Position numbers and translations under genes: made by a program. From DATFMP01 sp035266845 (GTDB lineage Bacteria; SAR324; JACQKK01), in the NCBI GenBank assembly GCA_035266845.1, contig DATFMP010000103.1, positions 62,001 to 126,000 on the forward strand: a stretch of DNA of 64,000 bases, read 5' to 3'. The notes under the pieces are model-generated. The model ran no database searches and was not told the DNA's origin. It saw only the letters and a program-made list of their open reading frames with translations. Positions within the stretch are counted from its first letter, which is position 1; each line of letters opens with the position of its first letter. Below, in pieces: positions 9,411-18,917 of this stretch.

Positions 9411-10481
9411 ATGGAAGGCAAGGGGGAAACAAATTCCAAGGCGCTGAAACGAGTGGTCTTTGGGGACATTTTCAACCAAGTCTACTCCGTCGATGTGGGT
9501 TCGTCACACGTGGTGCTGGCGACCGGATCTGCGCAGGCGATCCTGCGCGAGCCCTGTCTGATCGCCCTGGCCCCCCGCAAAGCCCCGTCCGGCAGGAAGG
9601 CGCGCGCGTCGGTCCCGCAGTTCCGGGTGCAGGCGGTGGGGCGGGATGCTTCCACGCCCGTGCCGGGCGAGGAGAACGGCCTGCAGCTCGTGCATCCGAT
9701 CGAGCACGGCCGGATCGCCGATGCGGACGCGCTGGAGCTGGTTCTGCGAAAGGTGATCGAGCAGGCGCGCATGAACCCGCTGCGCAAAGCCGTGTTCGGG
9801 GCGCGTATGACGCTCCTGACCGCCCTGCACCTGGAGGAGCGCGACCGCCTGGGCTACCAGGACCTGCTGCGGGACTTCGGCTTCAACCGGCTCCGCCTGC
9901 TGGATGCGCCCGTGGCCTCCGCCCTTGGCGCGGGGTTGGATACGGGCGAATCGCGGGGGCAGATGCTGATCGACATCGGTGGCGGACAGACCACCGTGGT
10001 CACCTTCACTATGGGCAGCATCGTGGCTTGGCACTGGTGCCCCGTGGGGGGACGCGCGCTGGACGAAGCCATCGCTGCGCACGTGCAGCAGCGCTACCGG
10101 CTGCACCTGCACCCGGCAACCGCCGAGTCCATCAAGCTGGCACTGGGGTCGGTTTATCCCCGTGCGCGGCCGGAAACGCTGGATATTTCGGGCTTCGATA
10201 CGGCCACGGGCGTTGAGAAAAAGGTCTCTCTGGACGATAATGAGCTCCGCGACGTCTTGATGGACGGCTGCGAACCGTTGGTCATGGCGATTCATCAAAG
10301 CTTCGATGGGGTCCCCCCTGAGCTGGCCGCAGACATCTCGCAGGGAGAGATCACCCTCGTGGGCGGCGGGGCGCTGCTGTCCGGACTGCCGGAATTCCTG
10401 GCCGAGCGCACGGGGCTGCGCTATCGGGTGGCGGCGGACCCCATCAATGCAGCGATCCGCGGGGCCTTTGCGAATGCCTGA
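9411..10481 (+). CDS. mreB: Divergent MreB-like actin homologue
   Basis: A 356-residue actin-fold protein in the position of mreB, directly ahead of mreC, mreD and PBP2. The ATPase motifs are recognisable but altered. Phosphate-1 reads VDVGSSHVVLATG near residue 26, where MreB has DLGTANT. Phosphate-2 reads MLIDIGGGQTTVVTF near 185. The adenosine motif reads LVGGGALLSGL near 315. The lines VGGRALDEAI and PPELAADIS follow MreB closely. An insert near residues 55-85 (KAPSGRKARASVP) is unusual. MreB filaments guide lateral wall synthesis; the changes in phosphate-1 leave it open whether this one hydrolyses ATP normally. The start ATG at 9411 has no clear ribosome site. A second, canonical mreB elsewhere in the genome would make this a paralogue. 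Confidence 0.8.
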   Translation: MEGKGETNSKALKRVVFGDIFNQVYSVDVGSSHVVLATGSAQAILREPCLIALAPRKAPSGRKARASVPQFRVQAVGRDASTPVPGEENGLQLVHPIEHGRIADADALELVLRKVIEQARMNPLRKAVFGARMTLLTALHLEERDRLGYQDLLRDFGFNRLRLLDAPVASALGAGLDTGESRGQMLIDIGGGQTTVVTFTMGSIVAWHWCPVGGRALDEAIAAHVQQRYRLHLHPATAESIKLALGSVYPRARPETLDISGFDTATGVEKKVSLDDNELRDVLMDGCEPLVMAIHQSFDGVPPELAADISQGEITLVGGGALLSGLPEFLAERTGLRYRVAADPINAAIRGAFANA

Positions 10482-10557
10482 CCCGGCGGCGGCTGGGCAC
10501 CGCAGGGATGCGGTCACGGGCGGAACGCCCGTACGGCGACGATAGGGACAGCGAGCC

Positions 10558-11457
10558 ATGCTCAATCTCATCAAGCGCAATATCTACGTGCTCACCGCAA
10601 GCTGCGTGCTGTTGGTGCTGGTGGTGCTGCTCTCGCTGCGCTGGAGCCAGCCAGCCACCGCGCGCTGGGTGGACGAATCGCTGGAGTCCGTCGCCTACCC
10701 CTTCCAGGCGGTGTTCTACCGCACCAAAACCGGGCTGGTAAACCTGTTCCGCGATTACATCGCGCTGGTCAACCTGAAGCAGGAGAACGACCGCCTGCAC
10801 CTGCAGGTGCAGGCGCTGCAGGAGGAGCTGAACCACTACGTGAACAGCTCCATCCAGTTCAACCTGCTGCGCGATCAGTTGGGCTTCCTGGAAGAGAACC
10901 CGGAGCGCAAGGTATTCGCTGAGGTCATCGGGGAGTCGGCGGACAACATCCACCACGTGCTGCTGATCAACAAGGGCCGGACGGCCGGCATCCGCCGCAA
11001 CTTCCCCGTTGTGCTGCGCGAGGGGGTGGTTGGGCGCATCCAGTCCGTCTCCGCGCTGCAATCGGTGGTGGAGCTGATCGTGGACCGCCGCCACCGCTTC
11101 CCCGTGCTCATCCAACGCTCGCGCGAACGCATGGAGGCTCAGGGCCAGGGCAGCAGCCTGCGCCTGCAGCCGAAGGACCGCGGCATTGCCTATGGCACGG
11201 GCGACGGTCTGCGCATGCACCGCATCCGCATGCTGGCCGATGTGGAATCGGGTGACCGCGTGATAACCAGCGGGCTGGCGGGGATCTTCCCCAAAGGGCT
11301 GTTGGTGGGCACGGTTACCAATGTCAGCCGCGCCAACTATGAGCTGTTCCAGTCCGCGGAGATCCGGCCGGTGGTGGATTTCAACAAGATCGAGGGGGTG
11401 TTCGTGATTCTGCGTGACACCGGCAGCCCCGCCCACCCCCTGTTCACCGGCCAATGA
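10558..11457 (+). CDS. mreC: Rod shape-determining protein MreC
   Basis: A bitopic inner-membrane protein that links MreB to periplasmic wall enzymes. The 299-residue product has a short cytoplasmic start, one membrane helix (residues 11-27, LTASCVLLVLVVLLSLR), a coiled coil near 65-105 (LVNLKQENDRLHLQVQALQE), and a beta-rich MreC core from about 115 containing VLLINKGRTAGIRRNFPVV and SGDRVITSGLAGIFPKGLLV. Length and domain order are normal. It starts 76 bases after mreB and overlaps mreD by 4 bases (ATGA), so the mre genes are one operon. Confidence 0.95.
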   Translation: MLNLIKRNIYVLTASCVLLVLVVLLSLRWSQPATARWVDESLESVAYPFQAVFYRTKTGLVNLFRDYIALVNLKQENDRLHLQVQALQEELNHYVNSSIQFNLLRDQLGFLEENPERKVFAEVIGESADNIHHVLLINKGRTAGIRRNFPVVLREGVVGRIQSVSALQSVVELIVDRRHRFPVLIQRSRERMEAQGQGSSLRLQPKDRGIAYGTGDGLRMHRIRMLADVESGDRVITSGLAGIFPKGLLVGTVTNVSRANYELFQSAEIRPVVDFNKIEGVFVILRDTGSPAHPLFTGQ

Positions 11458-11948
11458 AATTCCTCACCTTCGCCGGCATCGGAATCGTCGCGCTGTGGCT
11501 GCAGCTCACCCTGGCACCGATGATGTCCGTGTTCGGCTACAAGCCGGATCTGCTGCTGCTGTCGGTGGTGGTGATCGGATTGCGCTGGCTGGAGCCGTGG
11601 CTGTTCCTCTACGCCGTATTCGCCGGGCTGGCCAAGGATGTGTTCTCGCACGGTGCACTGGGCGTCTATGGCATCAGCTTCTTCGGCGTATCGTTCCTGG
11701 CGCGCTTTGTGGGCATCTCGGTCTATGAAAACAGCCTGCTGCTGGGCATGGCCAGTGTGTTCGGCCTGTCTCTGGCGGAAGGGATGGTGGCGCTGACATT
11801 GTTCGACCTGCTGGAGTCGTCCGTGCCCTGGTGGCACTGGCTGCTGACCGACATCTTCCCCACCGCGGTGGTCAACGCGCTGTGGTCGCCCCTGCTGTTC
11901 TACGGATTCGCCCGCCTGGAGCGCTGGGTGCGCCCCTCGGAAGCTTGA
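11454..11948 (+). CDS. mreD: Rod shape-determining protein MreD
   Basis: A 164-residue integral membrane protein with about five hydrophobic helices, the usual MreD topology. Recognisable parts are LTLAPMMSVFGYKPDLLLL near residue 20, where MreD has a Pro-Asp-Leu turn, and LFLYAVFAGLAKDVFSHGALGVYGIS near 55-80, matching the family's GLLxDxxxGxxLG region. MreD works with MreC in the elongation complex. It overlaps mreC by 4 bases and is followed, 15 bases later, by PBP2. Confidence 0.92.
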   Translation: MKFLTFAGIGIVALWLQLTLAPMMSVFGYKPDLLLLSVVVIGLRWLEPWLFLYAVFAGLAKDVFSHGALGVYGISFFGVSFLARFVGISVYENSLLLGMASVFGLSLAEGMVALTLFDLLESSVPWWHWLLTDIFPTAVVNALWSPLLFYGFARLERWVRPSEA

Positions 11949-11963
11949 GGACGGAGCACGCCT

Positions 11964-13943
11964 GTGAAATTCGCCCCGCTTTCGACCGATGAGGTCCAGC
12001 TATTCCGGCAGCGCCTGGTGCTGGTGCTGGGCGGGTTTGCGCTCCTGCTGGCGGTGGTGCTCTTTCGGCTGTGGTTTCTGCAGATCATCGAGGGCGGCTA
12101 TTACGAGGAAGTCGCCAAGGGCAACCGCATCCGTGTCATTCCGGAAGGTGCCCCGCGTGGCATCATCTACGATCGCCAAGGGGAGATTCTGGCGTTCAAC
12201 CGTCCGTCCTTCGACGTGCAGATCATCCTGGAGGACACGCCCGATCTGAAGACGACGCTGCAGCACCTCGCGCTGGTCACGGATACGCCGGTCAAGGACC
12301 TGCACGCCACGCTGATGGCCAACCGCCGAGGGCCACGCTTCAAACCGATCGTGCTGTTGAAGGACGTGGGCCGCAAGACGGCGGACCTCATCGAGACTTA
12401 CCAGGAAGACTTGCCTGGCGTGTCCGTGGCAGTGGAGCCCAAGCGGCTCTACCCCACGGCCTACCTGGATGCGCACGTGCTGGGCTATGTGGGGGTGATC
12501 AACGAGGACCAACTCACCAAGCTCCCCTTGAGCCGCCTCACCTCGGGCCGCATCGTGGGGCAGGCCGGCATCGAGCTGCGAGAGAACAACGTCCTGATTG
12601 GCACCGACGGCGGCAAGCAGGTGGAGGTGGACCACGTCGGCCGCGAGCTGAAGGTGCTCAGTAAGCCCATCAACCCCGTACCGGGTGCGGACATCCAGCT
12701 CACGATCGACCTGCGCCTGCAGCGCTATATCCGCACGTTGATGCAGGGCTATCAGGGCGTGGTGATCGTGTCCAAGCCCCGTACCGGCGAGGTGCTGGCC
12801 ATGGGCAGCTATCCGGATTACGACCCCAATCAATTCGTGGGCGGCATTGACGACGCCAAGTGGCGGGCGTTGATGCGCAATCCTGACAAGCCGCTCATCA
12901 ACAAGGCCATTCAGGGACTGTATCCACCGGGCTCCACCTTCAAGATGGTGCTGGCGGCCGCGGCGCTGAACACGGGCGCGATCGATCCCACCACCGAGCT
13001 CAACTGCCCCGGCTACTACCGCATCAACCGCGAGATACACTATTGCTGGAAGCGCTCCGGCCACGGCAACGTGGCGGTGGCGGAGGCCCTGGAGCAATCC
13101 TGCAACGTGTTCTTCTACCAGGTGGGCATGATGCTGGGCGTGGACACGATCCACGACTATGCCCGCATGTTCGGCTTCGGCCAGCCCACCGGTATCGAAC
13201 TGGAGAGCGAGAAGGCCGGGCTCATCCCCAGCCGCGAGTGGAAGCAGCGCGTGATGGGCGAGAAGTGGTACGATGGCGAGACGGTGTCCGTGGCCATTGG
13301 CCAGGGTTACGTATCCGTCACGCCCATCCAGCTCTCCGCCTACCTGGATACGATCGCGAACGGCGGGCTGTGGGTGCGGCCCACGCTGATCCGCCGCATC
13401 ACGGAGCCGGACGGCCATGTCCTCACCAGTGAGGCGGACCTGCCCCGCGACTCCCGCCTGCTGCCCCTGCCGCCGGAGATCTTCGACGTGATCCGCCATG
13501 GCATGGTGGAGGCTGTCAACGGCCCACACGCCACAGCCTGGCGGGCCCGTTCGCGCCGGTTCACCATCGCGGGCAAGACCGGCACCTCCCAGGTCGTGGG
13601 CCGCAAGTCCGTCAAGACGGGAGAGGATGTGGAGAAAAACGATGACCTGCTGGCACACTCCCTGTTCGTGGGCTATGCGCCTGCGGAAGATCCCAAGGTC
13701 ACCGTGACAGTGCTCGTCGAGCACGGCGAGTCGGGCGGACGCACCGCCGCGCCCATCGCCCGCAAGATCCTGGAGTTCTACAACAAGAACATCGCCCCGC
13801 TGGATACCGGCCTGCCCGCCATCCGCACAGCCGGCAGTGTAGACAAGGCGTTCCACAGCAACCTGCAGACTGCCTTCGACCCGAACCGGGAGGGCCTCGT
13901 GATGCCAGCGCCGCCCTCCGCGCCCGCCGCCGGGACCAACTGA
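11964..13943 (+). CDS. mrdA: Penicillin-binding protein 2 (peptidoglycan transpeptidase)
   Basis: The elongation-specific class B transpeptidase that cross-links peptidoglycan in the periplasm. The 659-residue product has an N-terminal membrane helix (about 17-40), a dimerisation/pedestal region starting EGAPRGIIYDRQG (61-73), and a transpeptidase domain with all three motifs: STFK with the nucleophile Ser324 (324-327), SCN (379-381) and KTGT (538-541). SHSL is seen as AHSLFVGYAP near 565. The GTG start at 11964 has GGAG about 7 bases upstream. It lies directly behind mreD. rodA, the usual next gene, is missing; Maf follows instead. Length is slightly longer than E. coli PBP2, owing to a Pro-rich C-terminal tail. 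Confidence 0.96.
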   Translation: MKFAPLSTDEVQLFRQRLVLVLGGFALLLAVVLFRLWFLQIIEGGYYEEVAKGNRIRVIPEGAPRGIIYDRQGEILAFNRPSFDVQIILEDTPDLKTTLQHLALVTDTPVKDLHATLMANRRGPRFKPIVLLKDVGRKTADLIETYQEDLPGVSVAVEPKRLYPTAYLDAHVLGYVGVINEDQLTKLPLSRLTSGRIVGQAGIELRENNVLIGTDGGKQVEVDHVGRELKVLSKPINPVPGADIQLTIDLRLQRYIRTLMQGYQGVVIVSKPRTGEVLAMGSYPDYDPNQFVGGIDDAKWRALMRNPDKPLINKAIQGLYPPGSTFKMVLAAAALNTGAIDPTTELNCPGYYRINREIHYCWKRSGHGNVAVAEALEQSCNVFFYQVGMMLGVDTIHDYARMFGFGQPTGIELESEKAGLIPSREWKQRVMGEKWYDGETVSVAIGQGYVSVTPIQLSAYLDTIANGGLWVRPTLIRRITEPDGHVLTSEADLPRDSRLLPLPPEIFDVIRHGMVEAVNGPHATAWRARSRRFTIAGKTGTSQVVGRKSVKTGEDVEKNDDLLAHSLFVGYAPAEDPKVTVTVLVEHGESGGRTAAPIARKILEFYNKNIAPLDTGLPAIRTAGSVDKAFHSNLQTAFDPNREGLVMPAPPSAPAAGTN

Positions 13944-14028
13944 TGGCTTGGTGTCCGCCCGCGAAGACTACGCTGCTCGCAGGGACGGCGGGGTGCGCCC
14001 GCACCGCGCCGCCGCGCAGGAGGCGCCG

Positions 14029-14613
14029 ATGAAGCAGCAGCGCGCCCTCTGCTTGGCGTCCACCTCTCCTCGGCGCCGCGAGCTGCTGGAGCGCTTCGGG
14101 CTGGAGTTTGCCGTGTTCTCGCCGCAGGTGGAGGAGCGCCTGCTGCCAGGCGAGGCCCCCGGGGCCCATGTGCAGCGTCTGGCTGCGCAGAAGGCCGAGG
14201 CGGCGCGGGCCGCCTTCCCACAGCACGGCATCCTGGCCGGCGATACGGTGGTGCTGCACGGGGAGGTGATTCTGGGCAAGCCCGCGGACGTAGCCGATGC
14301 CGAGCGCATGCTGACCCGGCTTTCCGGCGAGACGCACCGGGTGCTCTCCGCCTATGCGCTGCTGGATGCAGCCACGGGCGAGCAGAGTGGGGGCACCGTG
14401 GAGACTCGCGTGACCTTCCGCCGGTTGCCGCCCGCTTGGATTCAATGGTACAGCCGGTTGGACGAAGCGCGGGACAAGGCGGGGGCCTACGGCATCCAAG
14501 GTATCGGCGGCGCGATGGTGGAACGGATCGAAGGCTCCTATCCAAACGTGGTCGGCTTTCCCATCGAAGTCATCGTGTGGGATCTGCTGGCGCGGGGGTG
14601 GGTCGCGCTATGA
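14029..14613 (+). CDS. maf: Maf-family nucleotide pyrophosphatase
   Basis: Hydrolyses non-canonical or modified nucleoside triphosphates (dTTP/UTP-type in the YhdE group) and is linked to septum inhibition. The 194-residue protein starts at ATG 14029, five bases after a strong AGGAGG. It has LASTSPRRRELLERFG (about 9-24), the active-site turn ILAGDTVVLHGEVILGKP near 70, and AGAYGIQGIGGAMVERIEGSYPNVVGFPI near 150-178. All are standard for the family. It sits in the mre/PBP2 operon, a common arrangement, and overlaps the next gene by 4 bases (ATGA). Confidence 0.93.
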   Translation: MKQQRALCLASTSPRRRELLERFGLEFAVFSPQVEERLLPGEAPGAHVQRLAAQKAEAARAAFPQHGILAGDTVVLHGEVILGKPADVADAERMLTRLSGETHRVLSAYALLDAATGEQSGGTVETRVTFRRLPPAWIQWYSRLDEARDKAGAYGIQGIGGAMVERIEGSYPNVVGFPIEVIVWDLLARGWVAL

Positions 14614-15599
14614 TGCGACGTGTGCTCGCAGGCCTGTGTCTATGCCTGTGTCTGGCCGCCCTGGCGGCCCCGCCTCTGGCCGCTGCCGAGGACGAGGTGG
14701 TGCCGGAGGGTGCCTGGATGATGCGCCTGGGCGTCTCGGCCCACACGGAGACCCAGGCCTTCAGCCGGCTGCACAAGCAGGCGCCGCTGCTGGACTACCT
14801 GGTGCCGGACGAGACGGTGCGTACCACCCTGAACGGCGGCGTGCAGCGTGACGTGAAGCGGGCGCAGGTGGACGCCACCTACGGGCTCAGCGATACCTGG
14901 AACCTCGTCCTGGGCCTGCCCTACGAGCAGGTGCACCAATCCTCCACGCTCAGCACCGCCTCGGCCTCCGCCGACGCGCAGGCAGCGGTGGATCGCCTGC
15001 AAAGCCGCACCGTGAGCGGTGCGGGGCGCCTGCAGGTGGGCAGCCTGCACCGGCCGGTGTTCACCGATCGCAGCGGCTTCGTATGGGGCTACGGCGTGGA
15101 CTGGCCGCTGGAGGCTCCGGCAAGTCCCTGGGCCGGCCGCGGCACGCTGCTGGTGGATAGCCCGTTTCCTCGCCTGTACGGACTGCTGCACTACACGTTC
15201 TATCCGTTCATCCCCCGCACGCACCTGGACCTGCGGCTGGAACTGGGCACGTCCGTTACGCGCCGCCTGGAGCTGTATGGGGGCGGCCACGACTCGGTCA
15301 ATCCCGGCAACGACCTGATGGCTTCCATGGGCTGGTCGCAGGAGTTCGGGCGCGTCGCCACGGAACTGACCGCATTGGTGTTCCGTCAGGGCGAAACCCG
15401 GCTGAACACGGTTCCACAGGGCGACGGGGTTTCCAGCACCAGCGTGCGGCTGATGGTGGGCTATGGCAACCTGACCGAACTGGAGCAGGGACCGATCGCA
15501 TTTCCCTATCAGGTGCAGCTTCGCTATCAGCAGGTGCTGGCGGGATATGATCTGCCCCTGTTGAAGCAGCTGAGCCTGAGCCTGCAATTCTACTTCTAG
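14610..15599 (+). CDS. Exported protein, outer-membrane beta-barrel candidate
   Basis: A 329-residue protein with a clear signal peptide (MMRRVLAGLCLCLCLAALA, cut likely after LAAAE near residue 27). The rest is made of alternating hydrophobic strands and short turns, and it ends LSLSLQFYF: a terminal aromatic residue is typical of barrels handled by the Bam complex. Sequences such as ATYGLSDTWNLVLGLPYE and HLDLRLELGTSVTRRLELYGG look like strands of transporter-type barrels (the phenol-degradation MetA or DUF3187-like group), but I cannot name the family. It is translationally coupled to maf and followed 11 bases later by an FG-GAP protein; these two exported proteins probably work together. 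Confidence 0.7.
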   Translation: MMRRVLAGLCLCLCLAALAAPPLAAAEDEVVPEGAWMMRLGVSAHTETQAFSRLHKQAPLLDYLVPDETVRTTLNGGVQRDVKRAQVDATYGLSDTWNLVLGLPYEQVHQSSTLSTASASADAQAAVDRLQSRTVSGAGRLQVGSLHRPVFTDRSGFVWGYGVDWPLEAPASPWAGRGTLLVDSPFPRLYGLLHYTFYPFIPRTHLDLRLELGTSVTRRLELYGGGHDSVNPGNDLMASMGWSQEFGRVATELTALVFRQGETRLNTVPQGDGVSSTSVRLMVGYGNLTELEQGPIAFPYQVQLRYQQVLAGYDLPLLKQLSLSLQFYF

Positions 15600-15610
15600 C
15601 GGAGGCCCAG

Positions 15611-17311
15611 ATGGCCTTCCTCCGCGGCACGCTGCTGCTGCTCATAGCCCTGCTCACCGCCTCGGCGGTCTGGGGCCAGGGCCCGCTGCAGGTGGAGGAT
15701 GTGGAACTGGGCGGCGAAACGCTGCAGTTCGCGGCGCACCCCTGGCAGGGCCGACCAGCGGTCTCTGCGTTTACCCGCCGCGAAATACCGCAGAGCGCAC
15801 CGCAGCTGGTCGTGCACGAGGTGGTGCTGGACGAGACCGGCTGGCACGAGGTGGGGCGCTGGCTCCTGCCGGACGGCACGCGCTACGTGGAGCCGATGGT
15901 GCTGCCCGGCGGCGCATCGGGCTGGCTGCTGCTGGTGGGCACACAGTGGCAGATTGCCCAGGCGGACGGCGCCAAGCTGGCGCTGCACCCCATGTGCGCC
16001 TGCGACACGATCTATTCCCACGGCGGTGCGCCCGACCCCGACGAGCAGCACTTCGTGTACGACCTGGATGGCGACGGGATCGACGAGGTGGTGCTGCCCT
16101 ACTCCAGCTATCTGGAGGCCTACCGCATCGTTCCGCAGGCGCTGGCGCCCGAGCCGTTGTGGCGCATCCGCTGGCATCCCGACGGCACCCCGCTGACCCG
16201 CGCCAAGCCGGCTGAGCACGGCTTCGTGCTGCCGGACTTCTCCTTTCCGGATGTGGCCGGCAACGGCCAGCGCGACCTGCTGGTGGTGGAGCGTGACCGC
16301 GTGCTGGTGGCGCCGCTGCCGGCTCCGACGGTGTCCGGCGGCTACGGCTTGGACGACGGCCGCCGCGCGCTGCTGGCCCGGCGCTCGCAAGGCACACCGC
16401 TACCCGCCAGCCTCTCCTACGCGCTGCACCGCATCGGCGACCGCCGCTTCGATACGGCCGCGGCGTTCCTCGCCGCGCTGGCCCAGAGCGTGCCCGGCAC
16501 CGAGACGAGCGATTGGGCCCCGCACCTGCTGGGGCTGCTGGCCTTGGCGCGCAGCGAGCTGCCTGTGGTGCAGCCCTATGCCGTGCCCATCACCGGGCTG
16601 GGCACCTTCGCGGACGATGACCGCGAGATGGTGCTGGGGCGGACTGACATGGATGGGGACGGCGTGCTCGATCTGCTGCACGCCAAGCTGATCCACTACG
16701 GCAGCGTGTTCAGCCAGCAGAACGAGCTGCGCTGGTACCGCGGGCACATCGAGGGCGGGCGCCTTGCCTTCGCGCCCCCCACCGAGGCCCTGCGCAGCGA
16801 TGCCGGTTCCTTCGCGGAGCTGGTGCGCCCGCGCCGGGAAGGCACTCCGCCGCTGGCGCTGCTGATGGCCACCACGAACGTGAACCTGGGCTCCATCATG
16901 AAGGCGCTGGCCAGCCAGAGCGTGACCCTGCAGGCGCGCATCCTGCCATGGCAGGCAGGCGCCCTGGCCCAGGCGCCCCAGGCCGCCAACGAGTTCACCT
17001 ACCACGAGCTGAAGGCGTCCGGCCGGCGGGCGATGTTCCTCTTCGCGGACCTGAACGGGGACGGGTGGCGGGACTACCTCCTGAACCTCTACGCGGACTC
17101 GTTGTCCGTGTTCCTCTCCACGGACGGGCCGCCGGGCCTTGCCAAGCCCAGCTTCGTGCAGCGGGGCCTCACGTTGTCCTCGCGGCCCGAGCGCGTACTC
17201 ATCGCCGACCTGGCCGGGGACGGGCACGAGGAGATCGTGCTGCGCTACCGCAAGGACTACCACCCCAAGCTGGCCACCAAGCTGCGGGTGATCCGCTACG
17301 TGGCGCCGTAG
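15611..17311 (+). CDS. Exported FG-GAP/VCBS-repeat protein
   Basis: A 566-residue protein with a signal peptide (residues 1-22, ending SAVWGQ). It contains several calcium-type loops of the FG-GAP/VCBS beta-propeller: DLDGDGID near 153, DMDGDGVLD near 347, DLNGDGWRD near 480 and DLAGDGHEE near 535. Such propellers bind partners at the cell surface or in the periplasm; no enzyme motif is visible. The only notable cysteines are in HPMCACDTI near 135. It follows the barrel-like protein by 11 bases and ends 13 bases from the convergent regulator gene. Function is unknown; an outer-membrane assembly with the preceding protein is an inference. Confidence 0.75.
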   Translation: MAFLRGTLLLLIALLTASAVWGQGPLQVEDVELGGETLQFAAHPWQGRPAVSAFTRREIPQSAPQLVVHEVVLDETGWHEVGRWLLPDGTRYVEPMVLPGGASGWLLLVGTQWQIAQADGAKLALHPMCACDTIYSHGGAPDPDEQHFVYDLDGDGIDEVVLPYSSYLEAYRIVPQALAPEPLWRIRWHPDGTPLTRAKPAEHGFVLPDFSFPDVAGNGQRDLLVVERDRVLVAPLPAPTVSGGYGLDDGRRALLARRSQGTPLPASLSYALHRIGDRRFDTAAAFLAALAQSVPGTETSDWAPHLLGLLALARSELPVVQPYAVPITGLGTFADDDREMVLGRTDMDGDGVLDLLHAKLIHYGSVFSQQNELRWYRGHIEGGRLAFAPPTEALRSDAGSFAELVRPRREGTPPLALLMATTNVNLGSIMKALASQSVTLQARILPWQAGALAQAPQAANEFTYHELKASGRRAMFLFADLNGDGWRDYLLNLYADSLSVFLSTDGPPGLAKPSFVQRGLTLSSRPERVLIADLAGDGHEEIVLRYRKDYHPKLATKLRVIRYVAP

Positions 17312-17324
17312 GCGGCCGCCCGCG

Positions 17325-18812
17325 TCAGTCCCGCATCTCGAAGTCCGGCAGGTCTCCCTCCACCGCGTACTCGTTCAGCTTGTTGCGCAGGGTGCGGATG
17401 CTGATGGAGAGCACCTTGGCGGCCTGGGTGCGGTTGCCGCCGGTGTTGCGCAGGGTCTCGAAGATCAGCTTCTTCTCCGCATCCTTCATGGACATGCCCA
17501 CGGCGACGCCCAGGCCGCGACCGCTGCCGTTGCTGCCGTTCGTGCCGTTGGCACTCGCTTTCCCCTTGCTCGGCGGGGGAGCTGCGGCCTTGGCGGCGGG
17601 CTTGGATTCCGCCTGGGTGCCGACAGGCGGGATGTGGCCCATCATCAGGTGCTGGGGCAGGATCTCCTTGGCGTCGCAGAGCAGCAGGGCGCGCTCCATC
17701 ACGTTCTCCAGTTCGCGCACGTTGCCGCGCCAGTTGTAGTGGCACAGCACCTCCATCGCCGCCGCGGCGATGGGCACGGGCTTGCGGCCGTTCTTGGCCG
17801 CGTGCATCTGCACGAAGTGATCGGCCAGCAGCGGGATGTCGCCCTTCCGCTCGCGCAGGGCCGGCAGCCGCAGCGGGATCACGTTCAGCCGGTAGTAGAG
17901 GTCCTCGCGGAACTTGCCCTGCTCCACGTAGGAGAACAGGTCGCGGTTGGTCGTGGCAATCACGCGCACATCCACCGGGATGGGCTCCTTGCCACCGATG
18001 CGGTCCACCTCGTACTCCTGCAGCACGCGCAGCAGCTTGGCCTGCAACGGCAGCGCCATCTCGCTGATCTCGTCCAGCAGGATGGTGCCTGTGTGGGCCT
18101 GCTCAAAGCGCCCCTTGTGATCCTGGATGGCCCCCGTGAAGGCGCCCTTGCGGTGCCCGAAGAGCTCGCTCTCCAACAGCGTATCGGGCAGCGCGGCGCA
18201 GTTCACGGCCACGAAGGGCCCTTCGGCCCGGTCCGAGCGGTCGTGGATGAAGCGCGCCAGCAGCTCCTTCCCTGTGCCGCTCTCGCTCTGGATCAGCACG
18301 GTGGCCCTGCTGCGCGCGATGTTCTCCGCCATGCCCAGCATCTGCAGCATGCCCTCGTCCGCCGTGACGATCTCCTTCAGCTCGCCGCGCTCGGGCGCGG
18401 GGCGCTCCTCCGCCGCGGCGGCGCGCGGGGCGGCGGTGGCGCGCTCCTCCTTGCTCATGTTGAGGGCGCGATCCACCTTGAAGGTGAACACGTCGGACTT
18501 GAACGGCTTCTGGATGTAGTCGAAGGCACCGTTCTTCATGGCCTCGATGGCCGTATCGATCGTGGCGTAGGCCGTCACCATCAGCACGGGCATCTCCGGC
18601 TTGAGCGCCTTGATGTCCTTGAGCAGCTCCAGCCCGCTGCGCTTTGGCATCGTCATGTCCGTGACGACCATCGCGTACGCGTTCTTCTTGAACTTGTTGA
18701 GCGCGTCGATGGCGTTGTGCGACACCTCCACCGGATACCCTGCGTGCTTGAGGGTCTCCGACATGGCGATGCGCATTTCGACTTCGTCGTCCACGATCAA
18801 AATCGGATTCAT
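17325..18812 (-). CDS. Sigma-54-dependent response regulator (NtrC family)
   Basis: A 495-residue activator. The receiver domain (1-120) has acidic pocket DD at 8-9, phospho-acceptor Asp52 in VVTDMTMP and Lys in YIQKPFK near 102. The AAA+ domain has Walker A SESGTGKE near 172-179 and GAFTGA near 230, the loop that touches sigma-54. A Fis-type helix-turn-helix ends the protein (TGGNRTQAAKVLSISIRTLR near 455-474). A low-complexity Ala/Gly/Asn linker (about 410-440) precedes it. The kinase gene lies 105 bases upstream on the same strand, so this is the likely cognate pair. The targets are not visible; the bactofilin genes in the same block are candidates. Confidence 0.92.
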   Translation of the reverse strand: MNPILIVDDEVEMRIAMSETLKHAGYPVEVSHNAIDALNKFKKNAYAMVVTDMTMPKRSGLELLKDIKALKPEMPVLMVTAYATIDTAIEAMKNGAFDYIQKPFKSDVFTFKVDRALNMSKEERATAAPRAAAAEERPAPERGELKEIVTADEGMLQMLGMAENIARSRATVLIQSESGTGKELLARFIHDRSDRAEGPFVAVNCAALPDTLLESELFGHRKGAFTGAIQDHKGRFEQAHTGTILLDEISEMALPLQAKLLRVLQEYEVDRIGGKEPIPVDVRVIATTNRDLFSYVEQGKFREDLYYRLNVIPLRLPALRERKGDIPLLADHFVQMHAAKNGRKPVPIAAAAMEVLCHYNWRGNVRELENVMERALLLCDAKEILPQHLMMGHIPPVGTQAESKPAAKAAAPPPSKGKASANGTNGSNGSGRGLGVAVGMSMKDAEKKLIFETLRNTGGNRTQAAKVLSISIRTLRNKLNEYAVEGDLPDFEMRD

Positions 18813-18917
18813 GCGTCTAGCCTCCTGGTTGGCCTCCCTGGCCGCTCCGGCATCCCTGCCGTGCGCACCGGCCCCCCTGTGCGAGCGATCGCCGGGCCGG
18901 CCCCGCTGGTGCGGCGC

